DNA of 64,000 bases from Stereocaulon alpinum (GCA_018257865.1 JAEUBA010000062.1:122983-186982), one strand, 5' to 3'; shown: positions 46,788 to 58,735, counted from the stretch's first letter. Notes: a model not told the origin generated them from the letters alone. Made by a program: numbers and translations.

Positions 46788-47978
46788 TCATTTCTTTCCT
46801 CTGCTCAGCACCAGATCTCTCAGCCCCATTAGTCCCAACCAAATAGCCTCTTCGGTCCTGATCGTCCTGCTCCCCTGACCCGGACACAAGTTCACCCAGT
46901 GGTCAAACAACGCATCCGGACTCTCAACGCTTAACTTCTTCAGTCCTTCGTCCGCTTTCACAGCTACTTCCAAGCCCGCTACGCCACCAAACACGACCAA
47001 CAAATGGGTGAATTTCGGAATGAGATTTGAGGTGGAAGATGCATCATTGAGGCTAGATACCGGCACACCACGCTCTGATGTACCAATTGTAAGGTCATAG
47101 CCCCCGTCAAATGTGCACTCTGTGAGCACCGCGGACAAAGATTTGGCAGAACGAACACTGTAGCCCCAGTAGTATCCTGCTTCTTCTCTTGGTGCACTTG
47201 GCGCTACCGCATCAGCTAGAACTTCATTGCGCGGCACCTCCTCTGGTCTCTCTACACCGTTGAATTTGACAGTCACACGCATATTTGGTGGAATAGAAGC
47301 CGGCACGAACACTCTCATTGGCAGCCCTGTCTCCACGTACGCATGCCCAAGCGGCGTTCGCCAAATTTTCCTCTTCTTACGGTGTGGGATCGATCCTCTA
47401 GTCACGCCTTCACGATACTGACACCATTCGCCCCTTCGTAGATGATGCGGCATATCCAGACTCGGGAGTGAGCCTGCGAATTTCAGGTTTGGATGTAAAG
47501 GGAAAAGATGCTTTCTCAATGTTGGCGGTGTTTCGAGGTACGCAAGAACTTGGCTTAGGAAGTAGCAGGGGTCGCTGTAGCCGGTGTAGACTTCCCAATC
47601 ATTCTCAACCGCGGTATCATCTGCACCTGGATTTGGGGCGTGCCCATCGTCGAAAATGACAACTTCATCCACGCAGAAAACGGCGAGGGCACGGGCGATT
47701 TGGCCGGCTAGGATGGTCTGGAGTTCTGGTGTTTGTGCGCTGAGAAGGTTTCAGTGGTCGGTAGATCAGACAATCGGGCGGGAAAGGGAGGTACTTTGCA
47801 ATGATGCTACCGGGCAGTGCTATGCTGAGGGTGTAAGATCGACCTCCTTTGGGTTGGAAAACGGCGGTGGGTTTAGATGTGTCGATTTCCCAAGGCTCGG
47901 GCTCATTTTTTCGTTTCTATCGATTATCAGCGACATCAGGTGATTGATATGCAAGGAAACCTGCACCTCAGAATTCAT
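46788..47978 (-). CDS. SPOUT-class RNA methyltransferase, C9orf114/SPOUT1 type
   Basis: Proposed exons are 47978-47967 (4 codons), 47916-47795 and 47739-46788, joining in phase to 361 aa. Landmarks are SYTLSIALPGSIIANAQTPE at the junction of exons 2 and 3, GQIARALAVFCVDEVVIFDD, LRKHLFPLHPNLKFAGSLPSLD, and later FTHLLVVFGGVAGLEVAV with the glycine-rich loop expected in the SPOUT knot. Human SPOUT1 (CENP-32) methylates RNA. The second intron donor is AA|GTACCT. The very short first exon is the weakest part: ATG at 47978, donor GAG|GTGCAG. It is supported only by phase and by the lack of a better ATG. Divergent from the SelK-like gene. Confidence 0.75.
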
Positions 47979-48187
47979 GTCGGAGTGCACTGGCTCGAGC
48001 TTAATATAACTCTACACACGGAGACTCTAGGGTTGATTAGTCGCCCCGAGGTTCTTTCACTATCGCTACCCGGCGTTTGACGTTGCAGGATTTGGCGCTC
48101 CACGTGGCGTGCTCGAACTTCGTCTACCACGAAACTGCACTCATGCAGCCATAAGTGTACCTTATCTACCTACTATCAACTGAACAA

Positions 48188-48647
48188 ATGGCTACACCAG
48201 CAAGACCCTACCTATCTAATGGCCAGGTGCTGCAGGCGTGAGTCGAGCCCCTCAACGCTATCTTTTGTTTCACGTACTGGCGCTCACTCCGATAGCCCTC
48301 CCCTCTCAGCTCGCGTGCGCAACTTTACAGACAGTACATACGCGTTCTTGGGTCTCTATGTGACCACTTTGTTCTCAGTACGTGTCTTCATCTTCTCATG
48401 ACTGAGAAACCCTCTTCTCTGACTACATTTCGCGGAACAGCTTGACGCCTACGCTGCGGCAGAGCAGTCATCCTACAACATCAGAAACAGGAATCGGTCC
48501 ACCCCGGTACCAAAACCTGGTCCTAGATCTGGTGGTGGTGGTGGAGGAAGCGGAGGAGGAGGCGGAGGTGGAGGTGGAAGTGGGGGAGGGAAGAAGCTCG
48601 GAACCGTAGATGATATTAGGGGGCCAGAGTGCAAGAGCTGTGGTTGA
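48188..48647 (+). CDS. selenoprotein K-like protein, Cys form
   Basis: Exons 48188-48237, 48296-48377 and 48441-48647 join in phase to 112 aa. SelK/SelG-family proteins are small ER membrane proteins that help ER-associated degradation and palmitoylation. Features: YLSNGQVLQ at the start, a single hydrophobic segment (TYAFLGLYVTTLFS), then a basic linker and a glycine-rich stretch encoded by GGN codons (about residues 73-94), ending LGTVDDIRGPECKSCG. The residue where animals carry selenocysteine is Cys here, as fungi lack Sec. The first acceptor (GATAG before 48296) was chosen by phase; the downstream CTCAG would frameshift. Confidence 0.8.
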
Positions 48648-49719
48648 AAGCAAGCGTGAACTGTTCAGTGCATGGGATTTGTTCTGTGTTATGGCGATAA
48701 GGAGGGAATTCTCGGCATCAGATCATGATTGGAGAACAGGACTCTCAGGGCGGCTTTGAATGCGTTCTGAACGTTATCTCTAAATGTCACTTTGAGCTGT
48801 GGCAATTATCTATTTTGTAAAGCCTTTCTCTAGGCTAAACATCTGCTTTGAATCTAATCACAGTCTTCTTAGCTTGTGGCTGTTGTCCTCATTAGAATCA
48901 GCCACGACGCATTTCTATTGTTGCCCTTCAAAACGATGTTAATTTTCCATCGTGGTATTGTCTGATCAAAATTATCGAGTGTTGCGACACCGTTTTATAT
49001 GATTGAAATGGCTTCCGGACTGATTTTCAGGGTAGTGAAACACAGTGTGTCCTTCACGACTGCAGTGTTCTTGAAAGCATATAGATAGTTCTAATAGCGA
49101 AGGACGGATAGGGAGCATCGACCCGACCATGGTAGAAAAGCAAAGCAACACGATACTAGAATCCGTTCGAGACTCGATTTCCAATGTTTCCCAACTTGAG
49201 ATCGCAACCAATGGAAAATGATATCGAAGTATCTGAGACTCCCAGTAGGAGGCGAGCAGCTCGAATGTCCTAAACAGAGATTTCTCGACATGTGCGTCCC
49301 CGAGTGGCCTACCAATCCTTGCACGTTCATAGAATGCGGTGTGAGGATGCCACTAGTGATACAAGAGCTGAGATCCGCGAGAAATGTGGCGGAAGTCTTA
49401 CTTTGAAGGAGTTCTTTGCATGTTATTGGGACACGGTCGAGGACACAGAGGTCGGTGGATTTTATCCTGGTGGGCCTTCGAAGATCATTGCAGATTGAAC
49501 AAGATCGATTAGCATGCTTTATCAACGCGGCCGGGCATACAGGAGCTTTGAGAGGCTTTCGATGGTGTTGGACGCAATGGAGAAGAGTTGCATATCGGTC
49601 ACCAAGGATCATTCATTACTCAAACCAGATCCTCGCTGCCCGAAATAGGTAGTATCGATCAGCAGCGTTTCATTCATACGGCTTCGAATCTTGAAATTGT
49701 CTTGGCAAAACGAGGGCTA
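48648..49719. other. boundary region before transposon block
   Basis: About 1.07 kb of normal composition between the last recognised gene and the AT-rich block. A 173-codon frame on the minus strand (49091-49612) has no family resemblance and no good start. Nothing else recognised. Confidence 0.5.
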
Positions 49720-49753
49720 GCTACCTAAGGTACTCAATTACCCTTAGGTAGCC
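49720..49753. repeat. inverted repeat at start of AT-rich block
   Basis: GCTACCTAAGG (49720-49730) is mirrored by CCTTAGGTAGC (49743-49753), making a perfect 11-bp stem with a 12-base loop, right where composition shifts from genic to AT-rich. Confidence 0.75.
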
Positions 49754-49756
49754 TCG

Positions 49757-50927
49757 AAAGATATCGAATTCCGGCTATCAAGTAAATACTTAGTAGATAT
49801 ATATTAACCTATAGCTTATAGCTTAGATATATTAACCTATAACTTTAAGCTTAACTACTATCTCTAATAGAATATCTATATTTAAATATATATTCTAATA
49901 GATTATTCTCTCGGCTAGTAGAAAATTATATCTCTTATGTTAATTAATTAATTAATTAATTTATACGTATATTCTAGTACTTAAGGATAACTAAGCCTTA
50001 GTATACTAACTAAGCCTTAGTATCTTAGTATACTAAGTTAGTACTACTATATATATATTAAAATATAGGGTAGAATACTTACTTATTAGATACTAAGTGC
50101 TATACGCGCGATCTATATATAGTAGTACTAACTTAGTATACTAAGGCTTAGTTATCCTTAGCACGCAGGCTGGTTTTAATACTCCCCTTTATATAAGTAA
50201 GCGATATTTATCTAATAGTACTCGATATAATAAGGATATCTCTAGGTCTAGTAACTAGTTATTCTAGGGTATAGACTAATTAGATCATCTATATATTATA
50301 ACTTAGGCGACTAACTCCCCTAGAAGTATACGCTAGTAGGTTAAGATTAGTAGTAATATTATAATAATTCTACTTTTCGTATATTTATAGTTATTTAAAT
50401 TTTTTATTTGCTGCGTAAGCTACTAACTAAAGGCCGTAGGTATAATGTTCGGTAACCATTAGGGTCTGCTTGGCATTAGCAGTGATCTAATACTTGGCAT
50501 CGGAAATGATGTCAACGGGGTGTTACCGCAGCGCTGCACGCACGGGCAAAGGAAGACGTCATACTACCCCATAAGGAGCGTATGCCCCCTGGAAGTAGGA
50601 TCGTTAGCAATTAGTTCTACTAATAAACGGATGCCTACTATTACTACTTCACGTCTTTAAATAAACCTTAGTATCCTATCGCGCAGCGCTACTGGGGCGC
50701 GAAAGGTATATATCATAGTAGGATAGATAGGAATAGTTAATAAGCCTATAAAAGCGGCTATAGTAGTAGTTATAAGTCCTAGGGAGCTCTAAGGCGGTCT
50801 AGCTATATTAGAGTTAGTATTATAGGCGTTATAGAGTATCTCTACTAAAAGGATTAATAATAGGGTACGTTATTATTAAGTAATACTAGTAATTACTAAG
50901 GGTATATTATAAAGCTTATAGAGTTAC
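49757..50927. mobile_element. AT-rich RIP-mutated repeat DNA
   Basis: AT-rich with almost no CpA/TpG, like the transposons to the right, and no open frames. By position it would be the left part of the older minus-strand copia, into which the copia at 50,928 inserted. I could not identify that element's LTR here. It includes a large inverted repeat (49982-50160) and a less mutated island (about 50445-50610). Confidence 0.55.
49982..50160. repeat. large inverted repeat (hairpin)
   Basis: The outer arms, 49982-50009 and 50133-50160, are exact reverse complements over 28 bases. The stem continues inward through 50024-50056 against 50115-50140, the left arm carrying an extra duplicated unit (TAAGCCTTAGTAT). 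It looks like a MITE or a rearranged LTR. Confidence 0.75.
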
Positions 50928-51059
50928 TGTTAAAATTCGGGTGTTCGATATCCTAAGGCTTAGTTATTAATAACTAAGGCTTAGCCCTAACCCTTATATA
51001 TATCTCGTATAGTCGCACTTAGCTAGATAATTAAGTATTCTACCTATTATATTTTAATA
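50928..51059 (+). repeat. 5' LTR of copia element
   Basis: 132 bp, starting TGTTAAAAT and ending ATTTTAATA, where the last CA has mutated to TA. It differs from the 3' LTR at six positions, all transitions. Contains a perfect 20-bp palindrome at 50959-50978. Confidence 0.9.
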
Positions 51060-51073
51060 GGTTATAAGCCTAG
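51060..51073 (+). other. primer-binding site, half-tRNA(iMet) type
   Basis: GGTTATAAGCCTAG directly follows the 5' LTR. It matches the complement of the anticodon stem-loop region of initiator tRNA-Met (GGTTATGAGCCCAG type) apart from two transitions that RIP would cause. Copia elements prime from such an internal tRNA fragment. Confidence 0.75.
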
Positions 51074-54000
51074 TTCGCTAGGTATCGCAAGAATAGCTCT
51101 TCTTTTAGAATTATACTCCTCTAGAAATAGTTACTAACTCCTCTCTAACGTAAGCTGCGTATACGTATACTAAACCTCTAATACTTAGTCTTAGGTAATA
51201 ACTCTTTAATCTTCGTACTACGAGATTAACTTATAGCGATAATAATCGACTAAAAAGAGGAGGCTAGGAACTCCTAGCTATTCTATTCTTTCTAAGGTTA
51301 TTACTACTAAAAAGTATACTAATAAGTGCTACTAAGTAATCCCTTCTAGCGTACCTTAGTAGGTATCTATAAACTCTAAAGCTAAGCCCCTAAAAGCGAT
51401 ATCCAGCTTCTATAGTAAGAACACTAACCTATATAAGCAGAATTATCGAATTTTATATTAAAAATAAGACTTTTTAGACGCTAGAAAGCGATTAATTATT
51501 AATTACTAAGGGGGCTAAGTCCTAACCCCTTAATTTCTTCCTAAAGGCTAGTATCCCTAGCTATTATTAAAGGCCGGTATCCCCCGCTACCTTTCCTAAT
51601 AAGTTAGAGGCTGGTATTACCCTAGCCGCTAGAATACTAGGGTCGAAATCCTTAGGAGATATCTATAAGATATCCGCTATTAGTATAGCTAGAAATCTAT
51701 TATCTTCTTTATCTTCTAACTTAATACTATCTACTACTAATCTAAACCCTATCTAGTATATAAATACTATTACTTAGGTATACTGCCGCTCTAAATATAA
51801 GTACTTCCAGTACCTTCTTCGGGACCTAATCTAATTCGATAAGTTACCTCTTAACTACGTTAATACTAATTATATACCCCTAGAACGGTTACTATCTCCT
51901 TATAACTCTAATTCTAAAGCTAGTAAATCGACCCTAGAACCTCCTAGTAATTCTAATATCTTTAGCCTTTAAGCTAAACGTATACTATCTTAGGCTCCCT
52001 TAGGTCCCCTAGCGAAATAATAGTATAAGGAAATAACTACTACTACCGCTTATCCCTAAAAGACTTAGCTAACTTAAAGACCTCTAAAGCCTATAACTCT
52101 CTTCTAAAATATAAATACCTATATTATAGCAGCTGAAGAGTCTTATAGTAGTAGCGGTATTATAGTAGCTAAAGAATCTTATAGTAGTAGCAGTATTATA
52201 GTAGCTGAAGAATCTTATAGTAGTAGTAGGAGCTTCCTACTTACCTCTATCTCCGTCTTAAAGTCTAACTTTAGGTACTCCTAGTAGGTTAAGGAGATAG
52301 ATAATTAGCTTATACTTAATAACTTAAAGCCTTTTACTACTAAAACCTAGGTAAAAGCCTATACTGCGATTTATAACCGACTTAGGTTTAACGCTCAGAA
52401 AATCGTAAAGAACCTTACTATAGCGGATAAGATTCTAACTAAAGTCTCCTTAAACTTTAAGCCTAAAGGGACTAGTATCTATATTAAATTAGTATAACAC
52501 CTCTATTTAACCTCTTTAGAATCCTCTAAGGATATCGCCGAATATACCTAGAAGTTCTAAGAGGTTAATACTAAACTTAAGGAGCTTAACGCTAAAGTAG
52601 CCCTACCGGAACTATACCTAATTCACCTCTATCTTTTAGGACTTAGTAAAGCTTATAATACCTTTAAAACAGCTTATATTTAAAGCTACGCCCTATTCGG
52701 TACTAATAAAGTCGACTTTAATAAGGTCTCCCTAGCTGCCGCTAATAAAGAATAACGAATCTAGGCGTAATATAAGTACTCCGGACTAGCGATATTTGCG
52801 GGTAGGAAGTCCGCTAAAGACTATAACTCTAGGAATAATAAGCCTTAGGAATACTACCCTTACTATAAGAAGCTTAAGCGAAAGGATACTTATTTAATTA
52901 TAAAGTACTAGCAGCTTTACCCCGAAATAAAACCTAAGAAGTTTAAGTCTAAGGATAAAAGGTCTAAGAAATAGAAGTTTAAATATAATAATAGCCCTAT
53001 TAAAGGGTAGATATTCAGGACCCTCGCCGCTAATAGCGACTTTAATATTTAAGGTACTAGTATAAATAGGGTCCCTATAATTAATATTAGATATATAGCG
53101 GTAACGACGCTAGAAGTTAATCTATTAGGCCTAACTATTATTAATATAGGATATACGCAGTACTCGTTCTACTAGCGCTTTAACTTCGTAACCTTTAAGC
53201 CTACTATTAGAACTCTAATTACTAGAATTAGCAGGGTATAGCTTAAGCCTACTAAGCGTAGGATAGTAAAAATCCTATACTTAGGAAAGAATATACTACT
53301 ATATAATATCCTCTATATACCTAAGCTAGGGGTAAACCTCCTCTTAGGCTCCTAGCTAATAGATATTAGAATCCGTATTAAATTCGCTAAAAACGGCTAT
53401 ATAATCTTATACCCTAAGCTTAGTAATATAATCGCTAAACGATAATTTAGCCTCTATATATTAGAACTTCCCTAGGGGTAATAACTTATATTAAATATAT
53501 ATAGTATACCTCCAGACGCTGTCCGCTAGCTCTAGTACGCCCGTATAGGTTATATAGGTTAATAAAATATAGATCAGCTACCTAATATAGCTATTAGAGT
53601 AGACTTCTTAAAGAAATTCTTAGATAAATTAACCTATAAATACTATATTCTAGGCCGCTATTAGTCTACCTTATATAAGGACTTTATTAAACCTAGAATA
53701 CGCCTAATAGAATTTATTTATAGTAATATTATAGGACCTATTAAGCCTATTAGCTTCGACGGTAGTAAATAAGTAGTTACCTTTAAAGATAACTTCACCT
53801 GCTATTCCGAAGTCTACTATATAAAATATAAATTAGAGCTTAGCGATCTATTCTAACGGTTCTAGTATAAGTATAAGTAAGTAGGGCGCCTAATCCGACG
53901 CCTATATATAGATAATAGGGGCGAATATATTAAAGGAACCTTCTAAGAATACCTTAGCCTTAAAGGGATTATCTATAAGCCTATAGTACTTAGAAACCTA

Positions 54001-56758
54001 GAATAAAATAGGACTACTAAACGTTTTAGGTAGGTCCTTATTAGACGTACCTACCCTCTACTATTAGGCTCTAAACTCGATAAGTCTTTTTAGCCTAAAA
54101 TTATAAAAATAGCTAATTACCTTACTATCCGGAGCTTAGTTATAAAGCTTAGGAAGACCCTATATAAGGCCTTCTATAAGCGTAAGCCCTATCTTAGGTA
54201 CCTAAGAACCCTTAGCTCTAAAATATAGGCGCGAAACTATCTCTAAAAGAAATTTATAGATAAAAGCAACCCCTATTTCCTCTTAGGATATAAAGGGGAT
54301 AGCTATATCTTTCGCCTATAGTTACTAAAATAGCGCGCTATTATCCGCGCCGTCGATATCTATATATAGGAGAAACGGCCCCGCTTCTATAGGGGTAAAG
54401 AACCCCTAGCTAAACGCTAATAGACCTCTACTTTAGGGGAGGTATATAATAGGAATTAGAATTCCGTTAACTTTAACTTTAATATATCCCTAGTATAATT
54501 ACCTAACTAAGAATCCTTAGGAGAATCGCCTCCTTTAGGGGGAGAATTATCTCCCTTACCCCTAACTTCTAGAGAAATATTATATTCTCCTTCTCTAAAC
54601 CTAAGTTTACTATTAATACTAGGCTCTTTAGCCCTATTACAGCTAGTATCGCTAATAATAATAGGTACTATAAAGGAGCGAGAGATAACTTAAGTCCTAG
54701 TAATATATCCTAAGCTTAATATCCCTAATATATAGGACCTCTCGCTAGATCCCCTCTATAGGTATTTAGCGATCTCTCTACTAGCTTAGGCGAATTTAGC
54801 GGAACCCTATAAACCTAAAACCTACGCTAAAGCAATAGCTAATAATATATATAAAATATAGTAGGAGCTCGCTATAAATAACGAATTTAACTCCCTTATA
54901 GCTAATAATACCTAGATACTAACGTCGCCCCTAGAAGGCCGAAAAATTCTTAGGGGTAGATAGGTCTATACCTTAAAGCGTAGCCCTAAAGGGGAAATTA
55001 TACGCTATAAGGTATACTAGGTCGTTTAAGGTTTCAAATAATAAAAAGGTCTTAATTATAATAAGACTTTCGCCTTAGTAGTTAAACCTATAAGCTATAA
55101 GGCTATATTTATAATTACCGCCGCTATAGATTAGGACCTAAAGTAGATAGACGTTAAAATAGTATTCCTCTATAGGGACGTAGAAGAGGAGATCTTTATA
55201 GAATAGCCTAAAGGCTTTATTTAAGGGGAGGTAAAAGTTTACCGCCTAAATAAGGCCCTATACGGCCTGAAATAATCCCTATAAGTATAGTATAATACCT
55301 TCGCCAGCTTCGTAAACGCTGAATTAGGCGTCGTCCCGTTAAAAGCTAACTTAAGCGTATTTATTAACCCTAAAGATAGGACGCTAATTACCCTATACGT
55401 AGACGATTTACTAATTACAGGCCTTAGTAAGGAAGCTATTTAAAGGGTTAAAGATACCCTTAACCGTCGTTTCTATATAATAGATCTTAGGCCATATAGC
55501 TATTACCTAGGGATAATAGTTACTTAGAACCGCTAATAATAAACGCTACGACTAGGCTAAGAGGCCTATATTAAGAAAGTGCTTCAGGACTTCAGCCTTT
55601 AGGAATATAAAGAAACCGTAACCCCTATAGAGATAACTTACTATCTAGAAAAAGCCCCTAATAGTTTCTAAGCTAACGCCTAAGACCGCCTGCTATATTA
55701 GAAGGCTATTAGGTCGTTAATATACGCAATACTAGGGACTTAACCTAATATTATATACCCCGTATTAGTAGTTAGCCGCTACGGTATAAACCTAATATAA
55801 GCTTATTAGGGTGCGGTTAAATAAATCTTCCAATATCTTAAGTTAATAACCAAATACTAATTAACGTTCTTAGGGCCGATTTAGGTACTAACGGGCTATA
55901 TAGACTCTAATTAGGCGGGAGACTGTAATACGCGCTGATCTACTTCGGGTTATATCTTTAATATAGGTAGTAGGGCTATTAGCTGGTCGTCTAAGTAATA
56001 ACCTATTATAGCCCTTTCCACCTATAAGGCTAAATATATTAGTTAGACCCTAGCGTCTAAGGAAGTAGTATAGCTCTAAAACCTACTAAGGTAGCTTAAG
56101 CCTAGTAGCTAGGAACCCTAAGCGGTAATTATCTATAAGGATAATTAGGGCGCGATCGCCCTTATAAAGAATCCGGAATTCTATACTCGCAGTAAGTATA
56201 TTAATATACGCTACTACTTTATTCGGGAGTAAGTTGCGAACGGTATAGTAGACCTCCGCTATACGCCTACTAAGTATTAAGTTACTAATAGGCTCACTAA
56301 ACCTCTCTATAAGGATAAATTTATAGAGTTCCGTAATAATTTAGGCTTAGAATATATCGCCTAAGGCAGAGCTCCAGTAGGAGTAACTACCCAGATTTAG
56401 TAGGAGCACCCCTAAGGATCGCGCGCAAATATAACTCTATTAGGGTAACTGCACCTAGATTATCCCTAGAGCTATTATTATACTTCGCTATATCTATCAG
56501 CCCTATATACTGCCCGACTGACTGTTAGTAGGAAATTAGTATATATAAGATAATTATTAAAATAAAAATTTAAATAACCGTGTTTCGCTATTTTCTGGAA
56601 AGTTTTGGTAGCAGCAGTAAAAGATAAGCTCTACTATCCTACTAAATATCAGGTATTCAGGGTGAAAAGCAGTTGTAACTAGCGTATAGCAAATTAGTCG
56701 TTTTAGCGGACTATAATTTAATATATCTAGTGTTCGGCGTACTATATTCGAGTAGGAG

Positions 56759-56890
56759 TGTTAAAATTCAGGTATTCGATATCCTAAGGCTTAGTCATTA
56801 ATAACTAAGGCTTAGCCCTAACCCTTATATATATCTCGCATAGTCGCACTTAGCTAGATAATCAAGTATTCTACCTATTATATTTTAACA
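56759..56890 (+). repeat. 3' LTR of copia element
   Basis: 132 bp, starting TGTTAAAATTC and ending TTTTAACA; preceded by a purine-rich GAGTAGGAG that fits the polypurine tract and followed by the duplicated GTTAC. Confidence 0.9.
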
Positions 56891-56895
56891 GTTAC

Positions 56896-58467
56896 AGCTC
56901 TACGAGAGTACCCGAATAGGGCTTAGTAACCCTAAAATATAGTATTTATAACTAAATAAGGCGCTAGTAGTACTAAGGGCTCCCTTAGATTAAAACTTAT
57001 AGTAGGGTCTCTAGGCTAATAGTATTTTAAAAGGGGATAAAATAGTCCTTTAATAAGGCCTTAGTTAAGCTATCTATAACTATCTTCTAAGTAGGGGTAT
57101 AGATTAGTTTAACCGCTTCTTTAGTAACTTACTCCCTAATAAAATAGATATTAATATTAATATACTTAGTCTAAGTATAAAATTAAGGGTTTTTTACTAA
57201 GGCTATAGCGCCCTAATTATTATAGAAGATTATAACTACCTTTAAAAAGTTAATATTAGTATTAAGCTATTCTAAGAGGTTCTATAACTAGACAACTTCC
57301 TTTATAGCTTAGGTCTAACTAATATATTTAGCTTTATATAAGGAAAGAGCTATAGTAGGTTACTACTTAGAAGACTAGCTAATAGCCCTACTACTAATAT
57401 TAAAGATATATCTAAAGGTTAAATATTAGGTATCTTAATCCCCCGCTTAGTTTATAACTATATATCCTAATAATAGCTTTATAGCTCCCCTAAAAGTAAG
57501 TTATAGGTTAATAGTAGAGCGGAGGTAGTAGAAGATTCGTTTTACTACCTTCTAATACTTATTATTTAGATTAGAGCTATACTAAAGGATAACTAAGACT
57601 ACGTATATAATATTAGGGCGAGTACCTATTATAGCGTATATTAGTAACCCTATTATAAACTAGTAGTAGGTTCGGAAGGCGTTAATAGCCTTATAATTCT
57701 AATTAGAGGCCTAATACTTTTCGTTACCTATTAGTATAGAGGTTAATTTAGTAGCGTCTTATATATTATAATCTTAAATAAACTTCTTAATATAGCCTAC
57801 TTAACTAAGATAAATAATATAATTAGCTTAATCCTTAGTAATTATTATTCCTAAGTAGTAGGTATATAGGCTGAGATTAGTTATTTTAAATTAGGTATAA
57901 AACTTTACCTTTAGGTCTTAGATTTAAGACTTATTAGGCCCTATAAGAAGAATATCGTCTATATAAATAGTAATAATTATAGTACCGTTAGTAAAGATAC
58001 TAAGGTCGGTAGAGAGGGGTTCGAAACTAAGCTCTTTAAGGTATATTAATAGAGTATTATACTAAATATAAGGCGACTACTTTAGGCCGTAAAGCGCCTT
58101 CTTTAGCTTATAGACTAAGCCTTCTTTACTTAATAATATAAAGCCTTTAGGCTATATAATATAGATATCCTCTTCTATATCCTTATAAAGGAAGGTAGTC
58201 TTAATATCTATCTATTCTAGTTCTTAGTCTTAGGCGGTAGTAATTATAAAGATAGCTTTATAGCTTATAGGCTTAACTATTAAGGTAAAAATTTTATAAT
58301 AATCAATACCCTCTTATTAATTAAAATTATAGACTACTTAGTAGGCTTTATAATAAGTAATCTTACTATTAGGGCCTTATTTAAGCTTATAGACCTATTT
58401 CCCTCTAAGGGATTAATAGTTAATAGGTAGCTTAGTAAGCTTCTATATCTTATTCTAAGTAAAGGAG
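56896..58467 (-). mobile_element. fragment of an older copia retrotransposon
   Basis: On the minus strand, reading through stops gives a copia RT start (YNFNQQEGIDYYKIF, near 58290-58350), KTTFLYKDIEEDIYI and QPKGF (about 58130-58230), the catalytic YIDD at 57954-57965, and RNase H-like sequence to about 57000. All frames carry RIP-type stops. The left side is split by the younger copia, whose target duplication flanks it, and the right side ends abruptly at the gypsy LTR at 58468. No LTR of this element was identified. Confidence 0.8.
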
Positions 58468-58735
58468 TGTCACGGTTCTTAAATAACTCCTAACGTTAAC
58501 CTAAGTTAATATTAACGTATTAACGTTAACGTTTTACTTTAGTTACCCAGCGCTTATACTAATATTTTATACTTACTACCTAGCGAAGTATCGGTTCTCC
58601 CCTCTCCGAAATTCTCTCCTTATATTCGTCTTATATATTAGACCTAGACTATAGATAGGGCTTATAAATCCTTATTTATTTAACCTATCCTTTATAATCG
58701 TAATATTACGAATACTACTATAATAATTTAACGCC
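58468..58735 (+). repeat. 5' LTR of gypsy element (right end approximate)
   Basis: The left end is certain from the match to the 3' copy. The right end is estimated from where gag-like sequence begins and is not resolved by a clear CA or primer site. Confidence 0.5.

Larger units (their letters stand above)
50928..56890 (+). mobile_element. full-length RIP-mutated Ty1/copia retrotransposon
   Basis: Bounded by two 132-bp LTRs and an exact 5-bp target duplication, GTTAC (50923-50927 and 56891-56895). Translating through stops gives gag (52262-52680), a zinc knuckle with Cys changed to Tyr (about 52850-52920), a protease relic (about 53130-53350), integrase (about 53650-53880), reverse transcriptase with YVDD intact at 55396-55407, and RNase H (about 55880-56080). 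The order gag-PR-INT-RT-RH is that of copia. Every frame is broken by many TAA/TAG codons that replaced CAA, CAG and TGG, so the element cannot encode protein. Mutation is almost wholly C-to-T/G-to-A, the mark of RIP. Confidence 0.9.

Noticed and set aside
49091..49612. 173-codon minus-strand frame next to the transposon block
   Set aside because: No recognisable motif or splice partners; its Cys/Ser-rich composition looks like chance.
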